DNA from: Saprospiraceae bacterium
GTDB taxonomy: Bacteria; Bacteroidota; Bacteroidia; Chitinophagales; Saprospiraceae
NCBI GenBank assembly: GCA_020630895.1
Contig: JAHDII010000010.1
Coordinates: 631-11,591 of the forward strand
Direction: 5' to 3'
Length of the DNA: 10,961 nt
The translations under genes and the position numbers were made by a program. Shown here in pieces: positions 1 to 7,298 of the stretch (position 1 is its first letter; each line of letters begins with the position of its first letter). The notes under the pieces are model-generated. The model was not told the DNA's origin. It ran no database searches and worked only from the letters and a program-made list of their open reading frames with translations.

Positions 1-2205
1 GCAAGTCTTACTTTTTCGGGATGGAGTGCTACAATCTCGTGTGAATTGAATATGCCAGGAGGGACAGTTAATACTTGTTCTGATACATTTTATGATACAG
101 GAGGAAGTGCTTTTTCATATAATTATAATGAAGATAATAGTACAACAATATGCCCTGATGATCCTAATGAGGTATTGAGTGTTAGTTTTACATCTTTTAG
201 TATAGAACCTGCGGACATAGATGGTACAGAATATGATTATTTTGAAATATATGGAGGAGATAATATCCTCACGGATCCTTTATTAGGACATTATGTTGGG
301 ACAAATAGCCCAGGAACAGTTACTGCCTTAGGGCCTGGAGAATGTTTGACATTTTATTTCTTTTCTGATAATACATTATTGTATCCAGGATGGAGTGCAA
401 CAATATCTTGTTCTACTTACCCGACTCCAGTTTGTAGCTCTGCATATTGTGCTACTTTGCCAGATGATTGTTCACAAGCCTGTAATTTAGGACTATTGAG
501 TAATCCAACAAATTGTACCACAACAGGGGCAATTGCTATAGATAATTTTTGTTTAAGTAATATTGGAGCATCTGCAGAAAATCCATATACTTATTTAACA
601 GGTTGTGATCCCAATGATTTTGATATGGCTGCTCCATCAGCAGATGTTTGGTACTCGTTTATTCCTCAATCTTCAGTATTAAATATACAAGTTATAGGAT
701 TAAATACAGCAAGTATAGGATTATATGAGGGGAATTGTTCTAATTTATTAGGTAGAGGTTGTGCTGTAGCTAATGAAGAAGAACCATTATCTTATTTATT
801 TCAATCGATTACACCTGGGCAACAATACTATATTCAAATTTCAGGAGGTAATGAATTAGATATGTCAGAGTTTGATTTAATTTTTACAGGCTATGATGAT
901 TGTAATCCTTGTTTAGTTGATTATGAATTAACGATAAGCCCTCCTCCTGTAAATGGGGTATATGATGCAGGGCAAACGATTCAGTTTTGTTATACTGTAA
1001 ATGAGTGGGATCAAACAAGCGATAATTGGTTGCATGGTTTAGAAGTAGATTTGGGTACAGGATGGGATCAAACATCAATTGTTCCAACAATGCCTGTTAC
1101 TTGCGGATATTCAGGAACAGGTTCAGCTTGGGGATGGCATAATTCTGTATTAAGTTTTTCTACAGGAGAATGGCATGGACCTGGTTTTTTCTTTGATTCA
1201 AGTTGTGGAGATATTGTAATTCCTACAGGAGGAGATGGAAATCCAGGGGATAATTTTGGAGATGGTGCCCAAACAGGTTGTTCAATTAATACAGGATGTA
1301 CTACTTATACTTGGGATTTTTGTTTTGATATTACAGTTGATGATTGTACAACGAACCCTACTAGTGATTTATCTATTACTTTTAATACTTTAGGGGATGG
1401 AGAATCTGGGGGATGGACGAGTCCTGCTTGTACATTAGATCCAGAATATGTTTTTTCTGCAACTATTGATAGACCTATTGTTTCTATATTGCCCTTAGAA
1501 GCAACGATTTGTGGGATCAATACTGTAGATTTAACAGCAACAGGTTTTAATGGAAATAATACTTCGTATACTTATGAATGGACGATCCCTGGCGGCGGAA
1601 TGCAAACAGGAAGTACAATAACTGCTTCTACACAAGGAACTTATGCTGTAACAGTTACAGATGCATCAGGATGTACAAATAAAAACCAAGCTATTGTAGA
1701 ATTTCAATTTGCCCCTTATATCACAACTAATGATCCTCCCCCCATGATTTGTCAAGGAGATGATTTTGATTTATCATCATTAACTATAGATGAAAATAAT
1801 GGAGTCCGTCATGTATTGACGTATCATCAAGGAACACCTGCTACGCCATTAAATGAATTGGCATCTACAACTGTAAATCCTTTAGTGACAACAACTTATT
1901 ATATATTAGCAGATGCTAATAATAATGATTGTTTTGATGAATTACCTATTACGGTAACGGTACACCCCAATCCTAATCCAATGATAACAGGAAATAATTT
2001 ATTATGTGGAAATGCATCTGCCTCTTTAGATGCAGGAACAGGGTATTCTTCTTATTTATGGGATGGGGGATCAACAAATCAAATTTTAACTACAACAATG
2101 GTTGGAGATTATACTGTAACAGTTACAGATGTTAATAATTGCACAGGAGAAACTACTATTTCTGTAACTGATCCTTCAACAGGAATTGATTTTATTAAGA
2201 ATTAA
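1..2205 (+). CDS. Large secreted multidomain adhesin (CUB-like, PPC-like and Ig/SprB-like domains), 5'-partial
   Basis: The frame is open from base 1, so the TTG at 46 is not a real start; 734 residues of a longer protein are visible (numbered from the window edge). Residues 1-15 end a domain with GWSATISC, and the same string closes the next domain at 130-137, so at least two CUB-like domains stand in tandem (the complete one is about 20-137, with an acidic DYFEIYGG core). Then follow a PPC-like beta domain (about 155-298, DVWYSF at 215-220), a Trp/Gly/Cys-rich domain (about 305-490, NWLHG, WGWHNS, GPGFFFD), and Ig/SprB-like units (about 493-570, 572-655, 657-723) with YxW and YTVTVTD..(G/N)C patterns. 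Such proteins in Bacteroidota are usually exported by the type IX system and act in surface adhesion or gliding. The protein ends a few residues after the last Ig unit, and I see no C-terminal sorting domain. The domain type is fairly sure; the biological role is inferred. Confidence 0.85.
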   Translation, partial: ASLTFSGWSATISCELNMPGGTVNTCSDTFYDTGGSAFSYNYNEDNSTTICPDDPNEVLSVSFTSFSIEPADIDGTEYDYFEIYGGDNILTDPLLGHYVGTNSPGTVTALGPGECLTFYFFSDNTLLYPGWSATISCSTYPTPVCSSAYCATLPDDCSQACNLGLLSNPTNCTTTGAIAIDNFCLSNIGASAENPYTYLTGCDPNDFDMAAPSADVWYSFIPQSSVLNIQVIGLNTASIGLYEGNCSNLLGRGCAVANEEEPLSYLFQSITPGQQYYIQISGGNELDMSEFDLIFTGYDDCNPCLVDYELTISPPPVNGVYDAGQTIQFCYTVNEWDQTSDNWLHGLEVDLGTGWDQTSIVPTMPVTCGYSGTGSAWGWHNSVLSFSTGEWHGPGFFFDSSCGDIVIPTGGDGNPGDNFGDGAQTGCSINTGCTTYTWDFCFDITVDDCTTNPTSDLSITFNTLGDGESGGWTSPACTLDPEYVFSATIDRPIVSILPLEATICGINTVDLTATGFNGNNTSYTYEWTIPGGGMQTGSTITASTQGTYAVTVTDASGCTNKNQAIVEFQFAPYITTNDPPPMICQGDDFDLSSLTIDENNGVRHVLTYHQGTPATPLNELASTTVNPLVTTTYYILADANNNDCFDELPITVTVHPNPNPMITGNNLLCGNASASLDAGTGYSSYLWDGGSTNQILTTTMVGDYTVTVTDVNNCTGETTISVTDPSTGIDFIKN

Positions 2206-2335
2206 AAATTATTTTCCTAAAACAAAAAATTAGATTTAAAAGAAAATAAATTTATATTTTGAATCATATAATAGAGGAGTATTCATCTATTTTGGTTCAG
2301 TTGTTGTCTTAAATAAAATATTCTTTTGAAACTTT

Positions 2336-2367
2336 ATTGAATTGATTCAGTAATTACATTATTTTTG
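2336..2367 (+). promoter_or_regulatory. Bacteroidota-type promoter for the BatA operon, near-leaderless
   Basis: TATTTTTG at 2360-2367 matches the Bacteroidota -7 consensus TAnnTTTG exactly. ATTG at 2336-2339 lies 20 bp upstream and matches three of four bases of the -33 element TTTG. The -7 box ends only 7 bp before the ATG at 2375, so transcription would begin at or within a few bases of the start codon, giving a leaderless or nearly leaderless mRNA. The rest of the 2206-2374 gap is AT-rich and holds no gene that I can see. Confidence 0.55.
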
Positions 2368-2374
2368 CAACTAT

Positions 2375-4405
2375 ATGCAGTTTCTTTACCCAACATTCTT
2401 GTTTGCCCTAGCGGCTATATTAATACCGATTATAATTCACCTGTTTCATTTCAGGAGATTTAAGAAGGTATATTTTACTAATGTGAAATTTCTAAAAGAA
2501 GTCAAAGAAGAAACTTCTAATAGAAATAAGCTAAAGCATTTATTAGTATTATTAATGCGGATATTATCTATTGCAGCATTAGTATTTGCTTTTGCACAAC
2601 CCTTTATTCCTCAAGGAAATGAAGTGAAAAAAGGAGAAAAAGCGATTAGTCTTTTTATTGATAATTCATATAGTATGAGTTCTTTAAGTGCTGATGTTCC
2701 TTTATTAGAAAAGGCGAAACAAAGGGCTAAAGAAATTGTAAATGCTTATGGAATTGAAGATAGATTTCAGATATTAACTCATGATTTTGAAGGAAGGCAT
2801 CAAAGATTAGTGAGCCAAGAAGATGCATTATCCTTAATTGATGAAATAGAAATTACACCTTCTGTTAGAGAGTTGAGTAAAGTAGTAAATAGAGTTCAAC
2901 AAGCCTTATCTTCGGCAACTATAGAGAATAAAACCTCTTATTTGATTTCAGATTTTCAAAAAAATATTACAGATATTAGTGTAGAACAAGATACTTCTAT
3001 AGAATATAACTTAGTTCCTTTACAATCTGTAAGAAAGCGAAATATTAGTTTAGATTCTGCTTGGTTTCAAGCACCTGTACAAATGCTCAATCAAAATAAT
3101 CCTTTGGTGGTTAAAGTAAGAAATTTGAGTGATGAAAAAGCAGAAAATGTACGATTGACTTTAACTCATGGAGGACAAACAAAACCTCTAGGAACTTTAA
3201 CGATTCCTCCTCAATCTGAAAGTATTGATACTGTAAATATGACGGTTTTAAAAGAGGGTTGGCATGAAGCAGAATTATCAATAACAGATTATCCAGTACA
3301 ATTTGATGATAAACTATATTTTACATTTAATGTTCCTAAAGAAATTAATATTTTAGTGATCAATGATGGTCAAAAGAATAATTATTTAGATGCTGCATTT
3401 CAAGGGATTCAAGTATTTAAAATTGATAACCAAGCGAGTAATAATTTAGATTATTCAAAATTGCCTCTGTATAATTTAATTGTTATTAATGAATTGAATG
3501 CTGTATCTTCTGGTTTGGCTTTTGAATTAAAAAATTATGTCAATAATGGAGGAAATGTTTTAGTTTTTCCAGCTCCTCGTTCAGATATTAATTCTTATAA
3601 AAGTTTTTTAGGAGGTTTTCCTGCTAATGAATTAATTGCATTTGAAGAAAAAGAAAGAACGGTTGGAAAAATTAATACAGAAGAATTTATTTTTAAAGAT
3701 GTATATGAAAATACTCGTTCTAATTTGCGTTTACCTATTACCAAAGGAAATTTTCAATTGACAAATTTTGGAAGTAGGGGAGAAGAACAATTATTAACGT
3801 ATAGAGATGGAACTACTTTTTTAGGAAAATATAAAAACGGTCAAGGACATTTATATCTTTGTTCAGCACCACTCGATAATCAATGGAATGATTTAGTGAA
3901 AAATGCGGAAGTATTTATCCCTATGGTGTATAAAATTGCGGTATCTTCTGGAACATCTAAAAAAATAATGCAGTACATAGGAAAAGATGAAGTTTTAGAA
4001 GCAGCTAATTCATTAACAGGAGCAGAAACAGTATATAAAATAAAAGGAAAAAAAGAAGAATTTATTCCTGAACAAAAGAAAATTGGTTCTAGAGTAATTA
4101 TTGGAATTAATAATCAAATTAAAGAAGCAGGTTTTTATGATTTATTTTATAATGAAGATGAAATCAATGAAAAATATGCTTTTAATTTTAATAGAAAAGA
4201 ATCAGAATTAGATTATTATACAGAAGACGAATTGCAATCAAAAGTAGGAGGAAATATAAAAGTATTAGCAGCTAATGCACAAACTAATTTTACACAATTT
4301 ATTGGTGAAAGAAGTAGAGGAATTGTGTTATGGAAATGGTGTTTAATTGCTGCGTTAATTTTTCTATTTATTGAAATTCTTTTATTAAGATTTTGGAAAA
4401 CATAA
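2375..4405 (+). CDS. BatA-domain / von Willebrand factor A inner-membrane protein
   Basis: 676 residues. The N-terminus is a textbook aerotolerance-regulator (BatA) domain: helix 1 at about 5-25, the FRRFKKVYFTNVKFLKEV segment (about 26-43), the NKLKHLLVLLMR segment, and helix 2 at about 55-78 ending FAFAQPFIP. This fixes the ATG start. A vWA fold follows, with an intact MIDAS motif DxSxS (Asp96, Ser98, Ser100) and a later Asp193 in LISDF. Residues about 324-400 resemble a glutamine-amidotransferase-like alpha/beta fold (ILVINDGQ, NYVNNGGNVLVFP). A last helix (about 652-672) anchors the C-terminus, so the bulk is probably periplasmic between anchors. This architecture is widespread in Bacteroidota as 'BatA domain-containing protein'; its molecular role is not established, and the MIDAS suggests metal-dependent protein binding. 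It is first in the operon, 15 bp before the dihydroorotase-like gene. No MoxR ATPase or other bat genes are adjacent. Confidence 0.9.
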   Translation: MQFLYPTFLFALAAILIPIIIHLFHFRRFKKVYFTNVKFLKEVKEETSNRNKLKHLLVLLMRILSIAALVFAFAQPFIPQGNEVKKGEKAISLFIDNSYSMSSLSADVPLLEKAKQRAKEIVNAYGIEDRFQILTHDFEGRHQRLVSQEDALSLIDEIEITPSVRELSKVVNRVQQALSSATIENKTSYLISDFQKNITDISVEQDTSIEYNLVPLQSVRKRNISLDSAWFQAPVQMLNQNNPLVVKVRNLSDEKAENVRLTLTHGGQTKPLGTLTIPPQSESIDTVNMTVLKEGWHEAELSITDYPVQFDDKLYFTFNVPKEINILVINDGQKNNYLDAAFQGIQVFKIDNQASNNLDYSKLPLYNLIVINELNAVSSGLAFELKNYVNNGGNVLVFPAPRSDINSYKSFLGGFPANELIAFEEKERTVGKINTEEFIFKDVYENTRSNLRLPITKGNFQLTNFGSRGEEQLLTYRDGTTFLGKYKNGQGHLYLCSAPLDNQWNDLVKNAEVFIPMVYKIAVSSGTSKKIMQYIGKDEVLEAANSLTGAETVYKIKGKKEEFIPEQKKIGSRVIIGINNQIKEAGFYDLFYNEDEINEKYAFNFNRKESELDYYTEDELQSKVGGNIKVLAANAQTNFTQFIGERSRGIVLWKWCLIAALIFLFIEILLLRFWKT

Positions 4406-4420
4406 TTTTATTTTAAACAA

Positions 4421-5686
4421 ATGAATTTGCTCATAAAAAATGCTATTATTATAGATAGTACTTCTTCTCATCACGAAGAAAAAAAAGATATTTTAATTGA
4501 AAAAGGAAAAATAAAAAAAATAGGAAAAAGAATAACTGCTCCTCAAGCAAAAATTATTCAAGTAAAAAATTTACACGTATCAAAAGGTTGGTTAGATCTA
4601 GGAGTTCAAATATGTGATCCTGGATTAGAACATAGAGAAGATTTAGAAACAATACAAAATGCTGCTATAAAAGGAGGCTATACTTCTATCGCTTGTTTTC
4701 CGAATACTTATCCAAGCATTCATAATAAATCGCAGGTACAATATATTATTAAAAATACAAAAAATAATATTGTTGATTTTTATCCAATTGGAGCAGTTAC
4801 CATGAATTGTGAGGGAAAGGAAATTGCAGAAATGTATGATATGAAAAAAGCAGGAGCTATTGCTTTTTCTGATGGTGCAAATACGATTAGCGATAATGGA
4901 ATGATGTTACGAGCTTTGCAATACGTTACACCTTTTAATGGAGTTATTATGAATCATCCTCATGATAAAAAAACGGCTTCTTCTGGTCAGATGCATGAAG
5001 GAAAAGTAAGTACCTCTTTAGGATTAAAAGGAATCCCTTCTTTATCAGAAGAATTAATGGTTTCAAGAGATATTGATTTAGCAGAATATACAGATTCTAG
5101 AGTTCATATTCATAATATTTCTACTGCAAAAAGTGTAAAATTAATTAAAGAAGCTAAGAAGAAAAAAATTAAAGTAACGGCATCTGTTGCTGCGTTAAAT
5201 TTAGTTTTTGATGATTCGGAATTATTAGAATTTAATTCTAATTTTAAAGTGCTTCCTCCTCTTAGAGAAAAAAAAGATGTTAAAGCATTAATTAAAGGAA
5301 TTAAAGATGGTACAATAGATTGTATTTGTTCGAATCATACGCCTTGGAATATTGAAGCAAAAGATTTAGAATTTCCTTATGCAGAATTTGGAGCTATTGG
5401 TTTAGAAACTACTTTTGGATTATTAAATTATTATTTAGAAAAAGAAATTCCTTTATCTTTATTAATAGAAAAAATAACTGATGCTCCTAGAAAAATTTTA
5501 GAATTAAAATCTTCAAAAATAGAAAAAGGAGAAGTTGCTAATTTAACTTTATTTACATCTGATGAAGAATTTATTTTTGAAGAAAAAATGATTGCTTCCA
5601 AATCTAAAAACTCGCCATTAATTGATCAAAAAATAAAAGGAAAAATTATAGCTGTTTTAAATAATAATCAATTTTATGCCTCTTAA
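4421..5686 (+). CDS. Dihydroorotase-family protein (PyrC-like), probably catalytically inactive
   Basis: 421 residues, the usual length for a class I dihydroorotase (amidohydrolase superfamily; ring closure of carbamoyl-aspartate in pyrimidine synthesis). Family marks are present: the N-terminal beta domain with IIDS and DILIEKGKIKKIG, PG plus GGYTSIACFPNTYP (85-98), GAIAFSDG (145-152), VHIHNISTAKS (228-238), GLKGIPSLSEEL and SKSKNSPL near the end. Key residues are missing. The HxHxR metal/substrate motif reads G61-V-Q63-I-C65, the catalytic Asp of the (T)DHxPH motif is Asn305 (SNHTPW), and the usual TPHHL segment reads SVAALNL. Asp151, His179 and His231 remain. Bacteroidota commonly carry such a degenerate second copy (recall, not checked), comparable to the non-catalytic PyrC' subunits that scaffold aspartate transcarbamoylase. 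Second gene of the operon, without a Shine-Dalgarno sequence; 3 bp separate it from the next ORF. Family assignment is sure; loss of activity is a strong inference. Confidence 0.9.
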   Translation: MNLLIKNAIIIDSTSSHHEEKKDILIEKGKIKKIGKRITAPQAKIIQVKNLHVSKGWLDLGVQICDPGLEHREDLETIQNAAIKGGYTSIACFPNTYPSIHNKSQVQYIIKNTKNNIVDFYPIGAVTMNCEGKEIAEMYDMKKAGAIAFSDGANTISDNGMMLRALQYVTPFNGVIMNHPHDKKTASSGQMHEGKVSTSLGLKGIPSLSEELMVSRDIDLAEYTDSRVHIHNISTAKSVKLIKEAKKKKIKVTASVAALNLVFDDSELLEFNSNFKVLPPLREKKDVKALIKGIKDGTIDCICSNHTPWNIEAKDLEFPYAEFGAIGLETTFGLLNYYLEKEIPLSLLIEKITDAPRKILELKSSKIEKGEVANLTLFTSDEEFIFEEKMIASKSKNSPLIDQKIKGKIIAVLNNNQFYAS

Positions 5687-5689
5687 AAA

Positions 5690-6178
5690 ATGGAAGAAAA
5701 TATATTAGATTATGAACAAAAACCTCCTAAAAAAGATCGATTTAGTATTTTAGGAACAATAGTCGCTATTATTGTTTTTATTTTTGGACATTCTTTTTTA
5801 TCGCCTCTATTTTTAAAATTATATGCTTCTACTCTTGATAGAGGAAATATGACTCAAGAATGGGCTTCAGGTTTTACCGTAGTACAGCTACTTGTTATTA
5901 TTATCATGTTATTTTTATCTATGAGCATGGTCAACCAAAGTTTTCATTGGGGAAATATTAAAAATAATAAAATAGCAGGATATTCAATTATTGCTTTCGG
6001 CATGTTTCTTCCTTGGATGTATTCATTATATCATTATGGTTTTTTTGATCGCTATGAAGATTTATTAAAAATTGAAGGTCTAGTTTCTTCAGTTTTAATT
6101 CGACATTTTATTTTTTTAGGTGTTGCTGGTGTTATTGTAGAATTTTTGGCTAGAAAATTTAATGATAAGTTTTATTAA
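5690..6178 (+). CDS. Small four-helix membrane protein with N-terminal ILDYE motif, unknown function
   Basis: 162 residues. A short charged N-terminus (residues 1-17, rich in Lys, Glu and Asp) contains ILDYE at 5-9. Four hydrophobic segments follow at about 19-41, 60-80, 95-115 and 131-153, with a short Lys/Arg/Asp-containing tail. I do not recognise the family. Size and topology recall the four-helix DUF4199 type often found near dihydroorotase genes in Bacteroidota, but I see no diagnostic motif and do not claim it. The start follows the previous stop by 3 bp (TAAAAAATG), and the same junction is repeated before the next gene, so the genes are surely co-transcribed. The ILDxE motif at the same place as in the next two proteins suggests a distant member of the same group. 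Confidence 0.75.
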   Translation: MEENILDYEQKPPKKDRFSILGTIVAIIVFIFGHSFLSPLFLKLYASTLDRGNMTQEWASGFTVVQLLVIIIMLFLSMSMVNQSFHWGNIKNNKIAGYSIIAFGMFLPWMYSLYHYGFFDRYEDLLKIEGLVSSVLIRHFIFLGVAGVIVEFLARKFNDKFY

Positions 6179-6181
6179 AAA

Positions 6182-6661
6182 ATGTCATTGAGCCCTAAAG
6201 ATATATTAGATGAAGAATTTGTAGAAAAAAAATCTATTAGTAAATTTTATTTTTGGGATGTTATTGCTGCCACTATATTTTCAGTAACGATATATATAGC
6301 TATTGTAATATTTATAACGATATTAAATAGTGCTAATGTCATGTCATTTAATTTTTATACTTGGATAGCATTAGCCATTATTCAAATGATTATAGGATTA
6401 GGAACATTAAATGAATCTACTTATAAAGGCAATATTAAATTTAATATAAAAGGAGGAATTGTATTTGTCTTGTACTCATCTGTTTTTTACGCTTTTGTAT
6501 TATTCAATTATTTAATAAATTTTACAGGGATTAATTCTACATTTTTTTTTAAAAAAGAAATTGTTACGGAATGGGAATGGATTATTCTGATTAAATTTAT
6601 AGCTATTATACCTATAACGTTATTATTTAATTTGTTTTATAAATATAAAAATGACATATGA
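6182..6661 (+). CDS. Four-helix membrane protein, tandem paralogue 1 (ILDEE motif)
   Basis: 159 residues. The N-terminus carries KDILDEEFVEK (6-16), followed by FYFWDVIAATIFS at the start of helix 1 (about 25-49). Further hydrophobic segments lie at about 58-76, 91-113 and 131-152. It aligns over its full length with the next protein: ILD-E--EK, F-F--V-AATI-S, W--LA--Q--IG, N-(K/R)GG before helix 3, and W----L-KFI--P--LLF at helix 4. The conserved (K/R)GG sits in the loop before helix 3. This is a recent-looking tandem duplication. Function unknown; an inner-membrane location is predicted from hydrophobicity alone. It overlaps the next gene by 11 bp, which implies translational coupling. Confidence 0.75.
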   Translation: MSLSPKDILDEEFVEKKSISKFYFWDVIAATIFSVTIYIAIVIFITILNSANVMSFNFYTWIALAIIQMIIGLGTLNESTYKGNIKFNIKGGIVFVLYSSVFYAFVLFNYLINFTGINSTFFFKKEIVTEWEWIILIKFIAIIPITLLFNLFYKYKNDI

Positions 6662-7157
6662 TTCTAAAAAAATATTAGACGATGAATTATTAGAAAAGAA
6701 TGATGCAGCACAATTTTTTTTTCAAAGAGTTTTTGCTGCAACTATTGTTAGTGCTTTTCTTTATATTATTCTTTTTGTAATTATTTTTTTTGAAAATTAT
6801 TCTACTTTTAAAACTAATTATGATTTAATCTCTGGTCATATTATACAATGGACTTCTTTAGCATTTTTACAAATATTTATAGGAATGTTTTTATTGAATT
6901 TTGTGTATTATAAAAAAGATTACCGTTTGAATATTAGAGGTGGATTCTTACTTGCTTTTTTTAGTTCTATGTTTTTTATGATGTTTGTTATTATATCTAT
7001 GTTTTTTATTGTTGAAAAAGGATATGAAGAGGTAATTAGTGAATTTCATTTTGCAAAAAACTGGGCTTTTATTACTCTATTCAAATTTATTTTGGTTTAC
7101 CCTTTTGCACTTTTATTTTCTAGAAAAAATAAAAAGAATGTCATCAAAAAATATTAG
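6651..7157 (+). CDS. Four-helix membrane protein, tandem paralogue 2 (ILDDE motif)
   Basis: 168 residues. It starts with ATG inside the end of the preceding gene. KKILDDELLEK at 6-16, then FFFQRVFAATIVS, and four hydrophobic segments at about 26-48, 63-84, 97-121 and 137-156; NIRGG stands before helix 3. Full-length paralogue of the preceding 159-residue protein. The basic C-terminal tail (RKNKKNVIKKY) is partly encoded by bases that also form the start of the broken third copy (ATG at 7138), so the last residues may be imposed by the overlap. Function unknown. No Shine-Dalgarno sequence; translation is probably coupled to the upstream gene. Confidence 0.75.
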   Translation: MTYDSKKILDDELLEKNDAAQFFFQRVFAATIVSAFLYIILFVIIFFENYSTFKTNYDLISGHIIQWTSLAFLQIFIGMFLLNFVYYKKDYRLNIRGGFLLAFFSSMFFMMFVIISMFFIVEKGYEEVISEFHFAKNWAFITLFKFILVYPFALLFSRKNKKNVIKKY

Positions 7158-7198
7158 ATGATGAATTATTTGAAATAGAAATAGCTAGGGAGATTTAA
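7138..7198 (+). pseudogene. Frameshifted, truncated remnant of a further ILDDE-motif membrane protein gene
   Basis: ATG at 7138 is followed by TCATC, six A and then TATTAGATGATGAA. In the ATG frame it hits TGA at 7159. The frame beginning at 7148 reads KILDDELFEIEIAREI and stops at 7196-7198, matching the first codons of paralogue 2 (KKILDDELLEK) at both protein and DNA level. Removing one A from the A6 run (7146-7151) would join the ATG to this frame as MSSKILDDELFE. Like paralogue 2 it begins inside its predecessor (20-bp overlap). No transmembrane part follows; the frame runs into the terminator hairpin. Most likely a dead stub left by a duplication and deletion; slippage on the A run making a short tail for paralogue 2 is a less likely alternative. 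Confidence 0.6.
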
Positions 7199-7275
7199 CT
7201 TATTGCTAAATCTCCCTAGAACAAATGGCATAAATTTAAAATACTTCCATTTTATAATCTAATGAAATAGAAATA
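7171..7275 (+). repeat. 13-bp perfect direct repeat flanking the hairpin
   Basis: TGAAATAGAAATA occurs at 7171-7183 and again at 7263-7275. The 79 bp between the copies contain the 13-bp inverted repeat directly after the first copy. The first copy lies in the remnant gene. This could be a duplication scar or the footprint of a small insertion, but the enclosed segment has no matching ends. Confidence 0.5.
7185..7219. terminator. Perfect 13-bp hairpin between convergent operons, probable terminator
   Basis: CTAGGGAGATTTA (7185-7197) and TAAATCTCCCTAG (7207-7219) are exact reverse complements around a 9-base loop. It lies just after the last ORF of the + operon and downstream of the - strand lipoprotein gene, the place for a bidirectional terminator. 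No clean U-tract follows on either strand (the - strand side, CTATTTCTATTTC, is the better one), so termination efficiency is uncertain. The stop codon of the remnant frame lies at its inner edge. Confidence 0.6.
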
Positions 7276-7298
7276 TTATGTCTTATATGATTGAGCAA

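Noticed and set aside
46..48. TTG as start codon of the adhesin
   Set aside because: The frame is open to base 1 and encodes the conserved end of a CUB-like domain (GWSATISC) before it, so this is an internal codon.
884..1090. 68-codon open frame on the - strand
   Set aside because: Lies wholly inside the adhesin gene, has no domain and reads as an antisense shadow of its codons.
1305..1520. 71-codon open frame on the - strand
   Set aside because: Antisense to the adhesin coding frame, no recognisable protein features.
2270..2293. AATAGA/TCTATT hairpin followed by TT after the adhesin gene
   Set aside because: Only 6 AT-rich pairs plus 2 inner ones across a mismatch, and it is 65 bp from the stop; too weak to call a terminator.
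4421..5686. Functional pyrC assignment
   Set aside because: HxH, the substrate Arg and the catalytic Asp are all replaced, so a working dihydroorotase is not supported.
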